Below are positions 44,637 to 54,556 of a stretch of DNA of 64,000 nucleotides, piece by piece. The position numbers and the translations under genes are program-made. This stretch comes from Thermophagus sp052400625 (lineage in GTDB: Bacteria > Bacteroidota > Bacteroidia > Bacteroidales > Marinilabiliaceae). Position 1 is the stretch's first letter. Each line of letters begins with the position of its first letter. A model generated the notes under the pieces. It searched no databases and was not told the origin of the DNA. It saw nothing but the letters and a program-made list of their open reading frames with translations. The stretch lies in NCBI GenBank assembly GCA_052400625.1, contig JBQTGH010000003.1; one strand, written 5' to 3'.

Positions 44637-47600
44637 TCAAATTCCTTCTTCTAGTTTTTCCAAGCGTTTACGTTCACTTTTCAGTCGACTTGCACCAAGC
44701 ATGGTATAAACCACCGGCATCAACACAAGTGTTAACAAGGTGGAAATGGTCAAGCCACCTATGATGGCTACCCCCATGGGCTGCCATATCTCCGCCCCCT
44801 CACCAAAACCAATGGCCAGAGGTAGCATTCCCAAAATGGTTGTAAGTGTGGTCATTAATACAGGACGGAGTCGCGACTTTCCACCTGCAATAACCGCAGG
44901 AATAAGATCAACGCCCCTATCCCGCAGCAGGTTAATATAGTCTACTAACACAATACCGTTTTTTACCACTATTCCTACCAGCATGACGGCCCCAATCATA
45001 GATATGAGATTCAAAGTTGTTCCTGTAATGAAAAGAGCCAAGAAAACCCCTGTAAAAGCAAATGGAAGTGTTAACATAATGATAAATGGAGCACGCAATG
45101 ACTCAAACTGGGAGGCCATAACGATATATACCAGGATGATTATTAAAATCAGCAGTAACCCAAGATCGCCAAAAGACTCTTGCTGATCTTCTGCGGTACC
45201 TCCGATATCAATTCCAACCCCTTGGGGAATACCGATCTCATCGACTGCTGCATTAATCTTTTTCACCACATCGGTTATGGAGGCCTTGTAGAGCGACCCG
45301 GTGACGGTAATCACCCGCTGTCGGTTGCGCCGCTCAATGGAAAGAGGGGCATTAAACGCCTCCACCTGCCCCAGTTCACCCACTCGGATGGCCTTACCTT
45401 GTGCATTATAAACCCTGATGTTTTCAATGGTCTCAATAGACTTTCTGAAAGGTTCAGCAAACTGCACTCTAACATTGTATTCATCTCCTCCCTCCCGGTA
45501 TTGGGCAGCAATCAATCCATTGATCCGATTTCTGACGGCAGTGGCCACGGCCGAAGTTGATAACCCGTGTAGGCCCAGCTTTTCGCGATCCAACACCAAC
45601 TGATATTCGGTTTTGGGATCCTCTCGACTAATTTCGATATCTCGCAATCCCTCCATGTTTTCCATTCTCTCTGCTATTTCTAAACTCATTGCTCCCGTAA
45701 CATCCAGATCATAGCCGGAAATAATGACCTCAACGGTGCTGGCTCCACCACTCATGCCACCGCCACTGCCTCCTGGCGACACCGAAAAATCTTGAATAAT
45801 GGGAATAGTCTTAAGATCTTCACGCATCAAGTCGCCAATCAGATAAATATCACGGTCTCGCTCCGTGCGATTTGACAAGCGCAACGTAAAATTGATGATA
45901 TGGGACCCATTCTCTCCAAAGGCAGAAAAAATGTTGCTGTCATCCGCCACGCCAGCACTGGTGGAGATAACCTCTATTTCCGGATATTTCTGTTGCCAAA
46001 TATTTTCAATCTGACGTGCCACCTCTTTGGTCTTCTCAAGTCTTAAATTCATAGGCAGTTCAACAGTAGCCTCTATTCGGGCATTATCGGCCGGAGGAAT
46101 AAACTCGGTTCCGACAATGGACACCAACGAAATACTTGCCAAAAACACCACCACAGAAACCACCAATACTATCATCTTATGCATCACCGCCCAACCAAGA
46201 GTTCTCTCATAAAAATTATCCAATTGGTCAAGCCCCCTTTCAATCGTCCCAAACACAGCTTTAGATATCCCGGGTTTTCGGGGTGGCATCAGCCGAAGCA
46301 TTTGTGATGAAAGCATGGGTGTAAGGGTAAGGGCTGCCAGTGTTGAAACGATAACCACCAGAGTAACAATCATTCCCAACTGACGAAACATTATCCCACT
46401 CAGACCTTGCACTAAAGTGAGTGGGAAAAAAACGGCCACTACGGTAAGAGTTGTGGCCACTACAGCCAGGCCCACCTCGTTGGTACCATAGATGGCTGCT
46501 TCACGTGGTGAACTTCCTCTTTCGATATGTCTGGTAATATTTTCCAGCACAACAATAGCATCATCCACAACCATTCCAATGGCGATAGACAAAGACGAAA
46601 GAGATATAATATTTAAGGTATTACCTGTGACATAAAGGTAGATGAATGAGACGATCAAAGATACGGGGATAGTGAGAATAATGATAAAAGTAGCTCGCCA
46701 TCGCCCCAGAAAAAATAATACGACCAACACCACAAAGATGCCTGCATACAGCACTGTATTAGCAAGACTATTTATGGAATTCTCAATAAACTCTGATGTG
46801 TCGAAAATGGTATCAATTTTAATATCCGGAGGCAGATTACGCATCAATTGCGGCAGCCTTTCCTTTACTTCTCTGGCAATTTCCACCGAATTGGCACCCG
46901 ATTGTTTTTGGATCACGATACGAGCCCCCACCCTACCGTTGCTTCGCTCATCGATGGTCATTTCAGCAATGGTGTCATTGACAGTTGCCACATCGGATAT
47001 TTTGATGGGTTTGCCATTAAAGGTTCCCAAAACCAGATGTTTAATCTCATCACTGGATTTAAATTCTCCTTCAACACGAATTGGAAAGGTATGGCTTCCC
47101 AAATCCAAATCACCTCCCGGAAGATTTAAATTTTCTTGTCCGATAACAGCACCAATCTGCTCAACACTCATATTGTAGGCCTCCAACTTTCGGGGATCCA
47201 CTGTCACCTGAATCTCACGCTCCGGCCCCCCCGACAATGAAACAGCCCCTACCCCTTCAATTCTGTTTAGTGGATTAACAATGCCTTCATCAAGAATTTT
47301 GGACAGTGCCGGATAACTCTCGTCTGCAGTAGCCGACAAAAGCATGATGGGAATCATACTGGTGCTGAATTTAAAAATGATGGGTTTTTCAACACCGTCG
47401 GGCAAATAAGTTTCAACCCTGCCAATGGCATCTCGGATGTCGTTGGTGGCCTCATCCAGGTTGGTCCCCCACTCAAATTCCAGCATCACCAGAGAAGTAT
47501 TGTCCTTAGATACGGAGGTAAGCTCTTTCAGATTACTAACCGTATTCAGGTTATCTTCCAAAATACGAGTTACATTGGTTTCAATATCAGCAGCACTGGC

Positions 47601-47759
47601 CCCTTCGTAAAAAGTAAAAATACTAACAATAGGAGGATCTATTTCAGGATAAAGATCAATGGGCAAATAGCGCAATGAAAACAGGCCCATAATGATTACC
47701 CCGATAAATATCAGTACTACTGAAACCGGTTTCTTTACTGCCTTTTCGTATATACTCAT
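44637..47759 (-). CDS. RND-family (HAE1/AcrB-like) efflux permease
   Basis: 1040 residues, full length. Two sets of six transmembrane helices with two large periplasmic loops. The first helix follows VKKPVSVVLIFIGVIIMG; helix 4 has the proton-relay aspartates in GMVVDDAIVVLEN (about 400-412); the second half has MLVGIVVKNGIVLVDYINLL. It pumps drugs or lipophilic compounds from the inner membrane or periplasm through the adaptor and TolC partner, driven by protons. Fourth gene of the tetR-tolC-adaptor-RND operon; gap to the adaptor is 56 bases. Substrate unknown. Confidence 0.96.
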   Translation of the reverse strand: MSIYEKAVKKPVSVVLIFIGVIIMGLFSLRYLPIDLYPEIDPPIVSIFTFYEGASAADIETNVTRILEDNLNTVSNLKELTSVSKDNTSLVMLEFEWGTNLDEATNDIRDAIGRVETYLPDGVEKPIIFKFSTSMIPIMLLSATADESYPALSKILDEGIVNPLNRIEGVGAVSLSGGPEREIQVTVDPRKLEAYNMSVEQIGAVIGQENLNLPGGDLDLGSHTFPIRVEGEFKSSDEIKHLVLGTFNGKPIKISDVATVNDTIAEMTIDERSNGRVGARIVIQKQSGANSVEIAREVKERLPQLMRNLPPDIKIDTIFDTSEFIENSINSLANTVLYAGIFVVLVVLFFLGRWRATFIIILTIPVSLIVSFIYLYVTGNTLNIISLSSLSIAIGMVVDDAIVVLENITRHIERGSSPREAAIYGTNEVGLAVVATTLTVVAVFFPLTLVQGLSGIMFRQLGMIVTLVVIVSTLAALTLTPMLSSQMLRLMPPRKPGISKAVFGTIERGLDQLDNFYERTLGWAVMHKMIVLVVSVVVFLASISLVSIVGTEFIPPADNARIEATVELPMNLRLEKTKEVARQIENIWQQKYPEIEVISTSAGVADDSNIFSAFGENGSHIINFTLRLSNRTERDRDIYLIGDLMREDLKTIPIIQDFSVSPGGSGGGMSGGASTVEVIISGYDLDVTGAMSLEIAERMENMEGLRDIEISREDPKTEYQLVLDREKLGLHGLSTSAVATAVRNRINGLIAAQYREGGDEYNVRVQFAEPFRKSIETIENIRVYNAQGKAIRVGELGQVEAFNAPLSIERRNRQRVITVTGSLYKASITDVVKKINAAVDEIGIPQGVGIDIGGTAEDQQESFGDLGLLLILIIILVYIVMASQFESLRAPFIIMLTLPFAFTGVFLALFITGTTLNLISMIGAVMLVGIVVKNGIVLVDYINLLRDRGVDLIPAVIAGGKSRLRPVLMTTLTTILGMLPLAIGFGEGAEIWQPMGVAIIGGLTISTLLTLVLMPVVYTMLGASRLKSERKRLEKLEEGI

Positions 47760-47815
47760 TTTCTAACAGTTATCAGATTAAAACCATTTATTTTGAAGCA
47801 GATTCAGGGGATGGA

Positions 47816-48853
47816 CTATTGAACAACTTTCACTTCGGAGCCTTCCAACAAGCCGGCATGGCCTTCTACCACCACTTCTTCACCGGCATTGAGCCCATTG
47901 ATTACTTCAAAAAAATCATCCACTCTTCTTCCCAAGGTAACAACCTTTCGTGTTACTTTCCCCCTGTCAACAACAAAGACAAAATAGTCGTCCGTTCCCT
48001 GCTGTCTTTGCACTGCCAAATCAGGTACCGTAACCCTTTCAACGCTCTCAAACACAATATTGATACGCCCAAACATCCCCGGGCGGATTAACCGATCTGA
48101 ATTGGGAAACCGCGCTTCAATAGTAAATGTACGAGTGGCAGGATCTATCGCCGGATATTTCAAATGAATAACGCCTTTAAAAGTGGTGTCAGGGTAAACA
48201 TCAAGTCGCAAAGAAACCGGCATCCCTTTTTCTACGGAAGGAAAAAAGCGTTCCGGAACATAAACCTTCACTTTTACCGGGTTGATTTGCATAACGGTAA
48301 GAATACCCATTCCTGAAACCATACTATACATATCGCCATCCTCAAAATTTCGCGAGGTCACCACACCGTTGCCGGGCGACATGAGACGAGTGTTTTCCAG
48401 AAGATTTTGATAGCTGGATTGTAACACCTCCAGTTCTGCTTTTACCTGATCCAATTGCTGTTCAGAAACACTTCCGGTTTTAAAGAGGGTATCCAATCGG
48501 GCATACTCTTTTTCAAGGTTCTTCAATTGCACACCGGTCTGAATTCGTTGAGTAGGATCCATCTGCACCAGCAACTGTCCCCGTTGAACAAAATCGCCAA
48601 CTTCAGCATGAATTTTCTCAATGCGAAGCTGCAAGGAGGGACTGATCATGTACTGCGCAAAAGGTTCCACATTACCGGTGAAATCCATATTTTGTTCTAC
48701 CATCTTTTTTACCGACATGGCTGTTTTCACCGGCCTGGGTCCGGTATCATCCTGATCATTTGTTTGCTCTCCCGGTTGAGAACAAGCCATCATAGAAACC
48801 ATAAACCCAACTGTAAAAATGCGGAAAGTATTGTTGAATATTTTTATTTTCAT
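47816..48853 (-). CDS. RND periplasmic adaptor (membrane fusion protein), lipoprotein
   Basis: ATG 48853 (MKIKIFNNTFRIFTVGFMVS) gives 345 residues with a lipobox ending SMMAC; the longer frame to 48958 would overlap the upstream tolC gene and lacks a signal. Domains: lipoyl half (VEPFAQYMISPSLQLRIEKI; VGDFVQRGQLLVQMDP), short coiled-coil hairpin (QLKNLEKEYARLDTLFKTGS), second lipoyl half (LMSPGNGVVTSRNFEDG), beta-barrel (PVSLRLDVYPDTTFKGVIHL) and membrane-proximal domain (VVVEGHAGLLEGSEVKVV). It bridges the RND pump and TolC. Confidence 0.93.
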   Translation of the reverse strand: MKIKIFNNTFRIFTVGFMVSMMACSQPGEQTNDQDDTGPRPVKTAMSVKKMVEQNMDFTGNVEPFAQYMISPSLQLRIEKIHAEVGDFVQRGQLLVQMDPTQRIQTGVQLKNLEKEYARLDTLFKTGSVSEQQLDQVKAELEVLQSSYQNLLENTRLMSPGNGVVTSRNFEDGDMYSMVSGMGILTVMQINPVKVKVYVPERFFPSVEKGMPVSLRLDVYPDTTFKGVIHLKYPAIDPATRTFTIEARFPNSDRLIRPGMFGRINIVFESVERVTVPDLAVQRQQGTDDYFVFVVDRGKVTRKVVTLGRRVDDFFEVINGLNAGEEVVVEGHAGLLEGSEVKVVQ

Positions 48854-48914
48854 AACTGATAATATTAAAGTTGATGATTTGTAGGGTGGATGCTGAATAA
48901 TAAAAAGATGATAT

Positions 48915-50291
48915 CTATTCAAATGAGGCGGAAAGATTGTTTCCCAAAATGTTGTCATACTCTACGCGCGCCGAAAGAAAATCAAACCGTGCCTGGTTTA
49001 AGTTAAGACGAGATCGGGTCAGCGCCACTTCAGCATCATTAAGCTCGAGTAAAGTACCCGCTCCTGTTTCATATCTTTTTTGAGCAATGTCATATCCACG
49101 TTGTGCCTGCCGAACCGCCACTTTTGCAGATTCAATTTTATCAAGTGCGGCTTCCATTGCCCGAAAAGCGTTCAACAAAGAAACAGATATCTGACGCTCC
49201 ACATTTTCACGCTGAAAGGAAAGTTGTTGCTTACTTACTTCCACCTGTTTTTCCCGATATCGATTGGAGAAGCCGTTGAATATGGGTATTTGCAGCTGCA
49301 GGCCTGCCACAATCGGGTTTACCCATTGGTATTGGTTAAACTCAAAATCGTTGGCCTCGGTTTGAAGTTGAAACTGCATAAAAGCCGAAAGGGTGGGAAA
49401 TCGCATAGCTCTAGTCATATCGAACTGTTTATCGATCATCTGCTTCTGAATATCCAGCAATTTGAGATCGGGGTTGTTGGAGATATCCTGAAACGGTTGT
49501 TGCGGCATCTCCTCCATTAAGATCTGAAAAGAGGCCAACTCTTCTGTCAATCGAATTGGCGTATCTTTCCCAAGCCCTAACAATATTTTGAGCATCAGGA
49601 TCGTCACTTCTCTTCCGTTGTCTGCTTCGGTCAGCGAAGGTTCAAGATTTCGAACCTGAACTTCGGACCTTATCACATCATATTCCGCGGCAGCCCCGTG
49701 CGCAAACAGCCGTTTGGTATTTTGAAAGTTCTCTTTAGCATTGTGGAGGCTTCTGGCCAGGACATGGTACGAATCGTTGGCCAGCAAACAATTAAAATAG
49801 GCTTTCTCCACCTCGGAAATCATATTAATTCTAGATTGCCTTGCAGCTTCCAGCGCATTTTTCATTTCCACTTCGGTCATTTGAATATTCCTGAACAATG
49901 ACATATTAAAAAGGGGCACCGAAGCATTTATACCTGCCGAATAGCTGTTATCATATCCAATCTCCAGCTTATTGGATCCTCCAAATCCGGCAGACATATC
50001 TTCAGGTAAAAACATCACCGGTTTTTTCATATTCCGGCTGTAGCTTCCCGAAGCAGATACTGAAGGGATAAGGTCTGCCCAGGCTTCTTTGCGGGAATAA
50101 TCCACTTTAACGATCTCTTTATCGGCCACCTTTATGGAAGGATTCTCAGACAACGCTATTTCAATAGCTTTATCCAAGGTTAGCACCAATGTATCTTCAG
50201 AAGTAGCATTCTGTGCAGTACCCATTGCGGACCATCCACCAAGCAATGCAAGCACAGGAAAAAAGATCATTCGTCGTAAAATGTTTCTCAT
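48915..50291 (-). CDS. TolC-family outer-membrane efflux channel
   Basis: 458 residues. A signal peptide (about 1-27, GTAQNA) is followed by two outer-membrane efflux protein repeats with long helices: TLDKAIEIALSENPSIKVAD, EKAYFNCLLANDSYHVLARS, and LSFQRENVERQISVSLLNAF; the motif YETGAGTLLELNDAEVALTR is a TolC family hallmark. It forms the trimeric exit duct for the RND pump. First pump gene after the tetR regulator (63-base gap). Confidence 0.94.
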   Translation of the reverse strand: MRNILRRMIFFPVLALLGGWSAMGTAQNATSEDTLVLTLDKAIEIALSENPSIKVADKEIVKVDYSRKEAWADLIPSVSASGSYSRNMKKPVMFLPEDMSAGFGGSNKLEIGYDNSYSAGINASVPLFNMSLFRNIQMTEVEMKNALEAARQSRINMISEVEKAYFNCLLANDSYHVLARSLHNAKENFQNTKRLFAHGAAAEYDVIRSEVQVRNLEPSLTEADNGREVTILMLKILLGLGKDTPIRLTEELASFQILMEEMPQQPFQDISNNPDLKLLDIQKQMIDKQFDMTRAMRFPTLSAFMQFQLQTEANDFEFNQYQWVNPIVAGLQLQIPIFNGFSNRYREKQVEVSKQQLSFQRENVERQISVSLLNAFRAMEAALDKIESAKVAVRQAQRGYDIAQKRYETGAGTLLELNDAEVALTRSRLNLNQARFDFLSARVEYDNILGNNLSASFE

Positions 50292-50354
50292 ATTTTCAGA
50301 TTTTACAACTTTAATAAGTATTTAAAAAGCTGTTATTTTTTTTAAGATCGAAGG

Positions 50355-50984
50355 CTACCCTAACCCTATATTCCGAGCATCAGGGTTGTTCCATAATTGT
50401 TCCAGCAATGCAATACCTTTACCGGTACAGATTCCTCGGGTGAAATTGAAGAATACACTTTCATAGAGTTCCTTTCTTGGGAATTCATCAACAGGAAACA
50501 CCTCATTATTATGCAACAGGAAAATTTGTTCGTAAAAGATTTTTGCTACCAAACGTGAATTGACATCTATTCTGAAAAGACCTTCTTTTTGCCCTCGTTC
50601 CAATAAATGTTGCAATTTATCGTGACTGGATTCTCTACTTTTCCGAATGGAATCATCCCAAATCTCCGGATAGAACTTTTTAAGATCTTCCAAATAGACA
50701 GGATTTACGACTTTAAAGCTCTCATAGCCATAATGCAACATACCAATAATGATTTCAATAACACTGTCAGACTTCTCAATCATCCCCTTCATATTCTGGT
50801 CGTGTTGGCTTTGAAAAAAGCCTATAGCAGCTTTAAGAAGATCTACTTTGTCATTAAAATTTTCATAAATGGTGCGCTTGGACACGCCCACTGCCGAAGC
50901 AAGATCATCCATCGTGACACGCTTGATACCACGGGCAAAAAATAAGCTGCCCGCTTCTCTCATTATCCGTTCTCGAACATCCAT
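50355..50984 (-). CDS. TetR/AcrR-family transcriptional regulator
   Basis: 209 residues. N-terminal helix-turn-helix (about 20-45): FFARGIKRVTMDDLASAVGV then SKRTIYENFNDKVDLLKAAI, a canonical TetR recognition helix. The C-terminal ligand-binding half (about 70-209) is variable. First gene of the efflux operon, so it probably represses its own operon and is released when a pump substrate binds. The operator would lie in 50985-51087; no perfect palindrome was found there by eye. Confidence 0.93.
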   Translation of the reverse strand: MDVRERIMREAGSLFFARGIKRVTMDDLASAVGVSKRTIYENFNDKVDLLKAAIGFFQSQHDQNMKGMIEKSDSVIEIIIGMLHYGYESFKVVNPVYLEDLKKFYPEIWDDSIRKSRESSHDKLQHLLERGQKEGLFRIDVNSRLVAKIFYEQIFLLHNNEVFPVDEFPRKELYESVFFNFTRGICTGKGIALLEQLWNNPDARNIGLG

Positions 50985-51079
50985 TGATAAAAATTTTCGG
51001 AACTCAAAAATAGGATGAAAACTAAATACACCAAAATAGTTTTCTTGTTTTAACTTTTATTCACGCACTCAAAAAAGGA

Positions 51080-51114
51080 CAAAAAAAACCGTCAACACCA
51101 ATGGCATTGACGGT
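51080..51114 (-). terminator. Intrinsic terminator of cysDN
   Basis: On the minus strand ACCGTCAA and TTGACGGT (51107-51114 and 51088-51095) form an 8-bp stem immediately followed by eight T residues. It lies about 40 bases past the cysN stop. Confidence 0.9.
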
Positions 51115-51152
51115 CATTAACACAATAAAAATCTTTTCAGATGATCACACTT

Positions 51153-52430
51153 CTAGATGATCATTCCGGCAGCAACGGTTTCGTTGGTACCTTCATCGAT
51201 CAGAATGAGACTACCGGTATTTCGGTTAACATTATATGAATCGAAAAACAAAGGTTTGGTTGTTCGCAACTTCACTCTCACAATATCATTCATGCCCACC
51301 TTCAAATCATCAAAATCTTTTTCAAGCGTATTGATATTCATTTTATACTCCACTTCTGTAACCATGCACCTCATTTCGGCGGAGGTATGACGAAGGATAT
51401 ACTTTCCTCTTGGAATCATTTCCCTTTCATTGAACCAACACATCATCACATCCACATCTTGACTGATTTCGGGTCCGTGTCCGTTGGTTTCTTTTACCAG
51501 CATATCTCCACGACTAATGTCGATTTCGTCTTCCAAGGTAATCGATACCGATTGTGGAGCAAACGCCATCTGCAGAGAGTCTTGAAACAGGTCAATAGAT
51601 TTAACTTTGGAGGTAAAACCGGAAGGTAAAACCTTAATCTTATCACCCACATTTATGGTTCCGCTGACAATACGTCCTGCGTATCCACGATAATCCGGGA
51701 AATCTTTGGATTGGGGCCGAATCACATACTGAACAGGGAATCTAAAGTCGTCTCTATTAATATCACTACCGATATGCAAATTTTCAAGCAAATACATCAG
51801 TGTGGGTCCCTGATACCAATCCATGTTTTTTGAACGGGTCACCACATTATCGCCGACCAACGCGCTAATAGGCACATACCGGACATCTTTAGCAGAAAGT
51901 TTGGAAGAAATATCCTCCATATCATTTTTGATTTGGTCAAAAACTTCTTCTTTATAATCCACCAAATCCATTTTATTCACACAAATGATGATATGTGGAA
52001 TCTGCAGCAAAGAAGCGATATAAGCATGTCTACGTGTTTGCTCCAGCACACCATGCCTTGCATCCACCAAAATGATTGCAGCATTGGCGGTACTGGCTCC
52101 GGTCACCATATTACGTGTATATTGTATATGGCCGGGCGTGTCGGCAATAATAAATTTGCGCTTGGGTGTAGCAAAATAACGGTAGGCAACATCAATGGTA
52201 ATGCCCTGCTCACGTTCTGCTCTCAGCCCATCGGTCAGCAAAGCAAGGTTAACATTTTCGCCTCCGGCCCTGAGACTGGCTCTTTCAATAGCCTCCATCT
52301 GGTCTTCAAAAATAGCCTTTGAATCGTAAAGCAGGCGACCAATTAAAGTACTTTTGCCGTCATCCACACTACCTGCTGTGGTAAACCGCAAAAGCTCCAT
52401 ATTTAAGTATCCGGACTCTTTTCCACTCAT
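51153..52430 (-). CDS. cysN: Sulfate adenylyltransferase subunit 1 (GTPase), CysN
   Basis: 425 residues. GTP-hydrolysing regulatory subunit of ATP sulfurylase, making adenosine phosphosulfate from sulfate with CysD. GTPase motifs: G1 GSVDDGKSTLIGRLLYDSK (about 15-33), REQGITIDVAYRYF (G2), DTPGHIQYTRNM (G3), VNKMDLVDYK (G4); EF-Tu-like domains 2 and 3 follow (about 240-425). No CysC (APS kinase) domain is fused. Downstream of cysD (115-base gap) and ends at a strong terminator. No sulfite reductase or APS reductase genes lie in the window. Confidence 0.96.
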   Translation of the reverse strand: MSGKESGYLNMELLRFTTAGSVDDGKSTLIGRLLYDSKAIFEDQMEAIERASLRAGGENVNLALLTDGLRAEREQGITIDVAYRYFATPKRKFIIADTPGHIQYTRNMVTGASTANAAIILVDARHGVLEQTRRHAYIASLLQIPHIIICVNKMDLVDYKEEVFDQIKNDMEDISSKLSAKDVRYVPISALVGDNVVTRSKNMDWYQGPTLMYLLENLHIGSDINRDDFRFPVQYVIRPQSKDFPDYRGYAGRIVSGTINVGDKIKVLPSGFTSKVKSIDLFQDSLQMAFAPQSVSITLEDEIDISRGDMLVKETNGHGPEISQDVDVMMCWFNEREMIPRGKYILRHTSAEMRCMVTEVEYKMNINTLEKDFDDLKVGMNDIVRVKLRTTKPLFFDSYNVNRNTGSLILIDEGTNETVAAGMII

Positions 52431-52545
52431 TTTATTGTAATTATCCCATTTTTCAATGATCGATTAATAACTGATCTGTATTTTCAGATAGAAGAACCGC
52501 TGTCAGGAATTGCTAAAAGCATCCCGAACATCAGAAGCGTTGAGG

Positions 52546-53451
52546 TTAAAAATAGCCTTCCCGTTTACGGTCTTCCATGGCAGATTCTGAACGTTTGTCG
52601 TCGGCACGTCCACCCCGTTCTGTAACCCGGGTGGCAGCAACTTCCTGAATAATGTCTTCAATATTATTGGCGGTAGACAAGGTAACTCCGGTACAGGTCA
52701 TGTCGCCGATGGTTCGACAGCGCACATCTCTCATTTCCACTTTTTCGCCTTCCTTAAGTTGCATAAAAGGAGCTTTGGCCAACCATATGCCATCGCGTTG
52801 GAATACTTCCCGCTTATGTGTAAAATACAAGGATGGCATTTCTATCTTTTCCATATAAATATATTGCCAAACGTCCATTTCGGTCCAGTTACTAATGGGA
52901 AAAACCCGGAAGTGTTCCCCCATCTTTTTTTTACCGTTAAAGAGGTTCCACAATTCCGGTCTCTGGTTTTTCGGATCCCACTGACCAAATTCATCCCTGT
53001 GCGAAAAAAACCGTTCTTTAGCTCTGGCTTTTTCTTCATCGCGACGTCCACCTCCCATGGCGGCATCAAATTTTTCCTCATCGATGGCATCCAGAAGTGT
53101 AATAGTCTGAATTTTATTTCGACTGGCATTAATACCTGTTTCTTCCACCGCTTTCCCCTGATCAATAGTATCCTGAACATACTTAACGATACAACGTGTT
53201 CCGGTTTCTTCCATCAACCTGTCACGGTATTCCAGTGTTTCGGGAAAATTATGACCGGTGTCGATGTGCATCAACGGGAAAGGGACCTTCGCCGGCCAAA
53301 AAGCTTTTCGGGCAAGATGAAACATAACGATAGAATCTTTACCCCCTGAAAAGAGCATGACCGGATTTTCAAACTGGGCAGCAACTTCCCGGATAACGAA
53401 AATCGATTCGGCCTCAAGTTCCTTCAGATGATTAATCTGGTATTTATCCAT
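52546..53451 (-). CDS. cysD: Sulfate adenylyltransferase subunit 2, CysD
   Basis: 301 residues. Catalytic subunit of ATP sulfurylase. The PP-loop SGGKDSIVMFHLARKAFWPA (about 35-54) binds ATP; MHIDTGHNFPETLEYRDRL, AMGGGRRDEEKARAKER, LWNLFNGKKKMGEHFRVFP and MDVWQYIYMEKIEMPSLYF are all typical. The C-terminal ERGGRADDKRSESAMEDRKR near residue 280-299 and the ending EGYF are conserved. First gene of the cysDN operon. Confidence 0.97.
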   Translation of the reverse strand: MDKYQINHLKELEAESIFVIREVAAQFENPVMLFSGGKDSIVMFHLARKAFWPAKVPFPLMHIDTGHNFPETLEYRDRLMEETGTRCIVKYVQDTIDQGKAVEETGINASRNKIQTITLLDAIDEEKFDAAMGGGRRDEEKARAKERFFSHRDEFGQWDPKNQRPELWNLFNGKKKMGEHFRVFPISNWTEMDVWQYIYMEKIEMPSLYFTHKREVFQRDGIWLAKAPFMQLKEGEKVEMRDVRCRTIGDMTCTGVTLSTANNIEDIIQEVAATRVTERGGRADDKRSESAMEDRKREGYF

Positions 53452-53638
53452 TTATTCTGTCTTTAAAAAAAATCCTATAATACACATCACCTCTATATAA
53501 AGAGGTTTCTATGAGATATAAAAAACAACATACCTGTTATGACAGGATGCCGCATTTTCATCTACCATTATTCTGCCAGAGCAAACAGGCAGCAGTACGA
53601 ACAATTCAAATTTACGGGGCCAAATATACTTAAAATAA

Positions 53639-53667
53639 AGGCCACTCCCAAAAAATGAGGATGGCCT
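53639..53667 (-). terminator. Intrinsic terminator of fabI
   Basis: On the minus strand AGGCCA...TGGCCT (arms 53662-53667 and 53639-53644, with CTC/GAG partly extending) is followed by TTATTTTAAG. It is about 45 bases past the fabI stop. Confidence 0.65.
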
Positions 53668-53710
53668 GAATCTTTGTTTAATTAAAAGTTTTTCTTAATT
53701 CTTGCTGTAT

Positions 53711-54556
53711 TTAATACATATCCTCAACCTCTCCGCTGTCAAAACTTTTATTGTATTGCTTCATGGCCCTCAGGCTCATACCCATACTTGAAAATCCACC
53801 ATCGTGATAAAGATTCTGCATGGTTACTTTTCGTGTATAATCAGAAAACATGACCATACAGTAACGAGCACAATCTTCAGCATCGGCATTTCCCAAAGGC
53901 GACATTCGATCCGAAAAATCCATCAAACCGTCGATCCCTTTCACGCCACTACCGGCAGTCGTAATGGTAGGTGATTGACTAATGGTATTAATCCTGACTT
54001 TTTTCTCGCGACCAAAGATATAACCAAAACTTCTGGCTATAGATTCCAACAAAGCTTTGGCATCTGCCATATCATTATATCCATAAAGCGTTCTTTGGGC
54101 AGCAACATAAGTGAGTGCCAACACCGAGGACCATTCACTTAAGGCATCTTGTTTAAATGCCACTTGTAACATCTTATGGAAAGAGATGGCCGAAATATCC
54201 AATGTTTTTTGCAGATAGTTATAATCAAGGTCATGATATACCCTCTTTTTCCTCACGTTAAGTGACATGCCAATGGAATGAAGGACAAAATCAATTTTTC
54301 CGCCCAGCACTTCGGTTGAAGTTTTAAAGACATTTTCCAGATCCTCCACATTGGTAGCATCAGCAGGAATCAACTGCGATCCTGTTTTTTCTGCCAGATT
54401 GACTACTTCACCCATTCGACAGGCAACATGTGTGTTGGACAAGGTAAATGTAGCCCCTTCCTCATGGGCTAGTTCGGCTACTTTCCAGGCGATGGACATA
54501 TCATTGAGGGCGCCGAATATTATCCCCCGTTTTCCTTTCAACAAGTTATTTCCCAT
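53711..54556 (-). CDS. fabI: Enoyl-ACP reductase FabI (NADH)
   Basis: 281 residues. Last step of each fatty-acid elongation cycle. Short-chain-dehydrogenase fold with an N-terminal nucleotide site (GKRGIIFGALNDMSIAWKVA), the FVLHSIGMSL strand and catalytic Tyr-x6-Lys in YGYNDMADAKALLES. ISQSPTITTAGSGVKGIDGL is the loop before the substrate helix; the C-terminal NLYHDGGFSSMGMS is typical of FabI. Slightly longer than E. coli FabI (262), as in other Bacteroidota. Monocistronic with its own terminator; the divergent side is a 517-base gap. Confidence 0.95.
   Translation of the reverse strand: MGNNLLKGKRGIIFGALNDMSIAWKVAELAHEEGATFTLSNTHVACRMGEVVNLAEKTGSQLIPADATNVEDLENVFKTSTEVLGGKIDFVLHSIGMSLNVRKKRVYHDLDYNYLQKTLDISAISFHKMLQVAFKQDALSEWSSVLALTYVAAQRTLYGYNDMADAKALLESIARSFGYIFGREKKVRINTISQSPTITTAGSGVKGIDGLMDFSDRMSPLGNADAEDCARYCMVMFSDYTRKVTMQNLYHDGGFSSMGMSLRAMKQYNKSFDSGEVEDMY

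Noticed and set aside
46642..47178. 178-codon plus-strand frame opposite the RND gene
   Set aside because: Antisense shadow of the RND permease.
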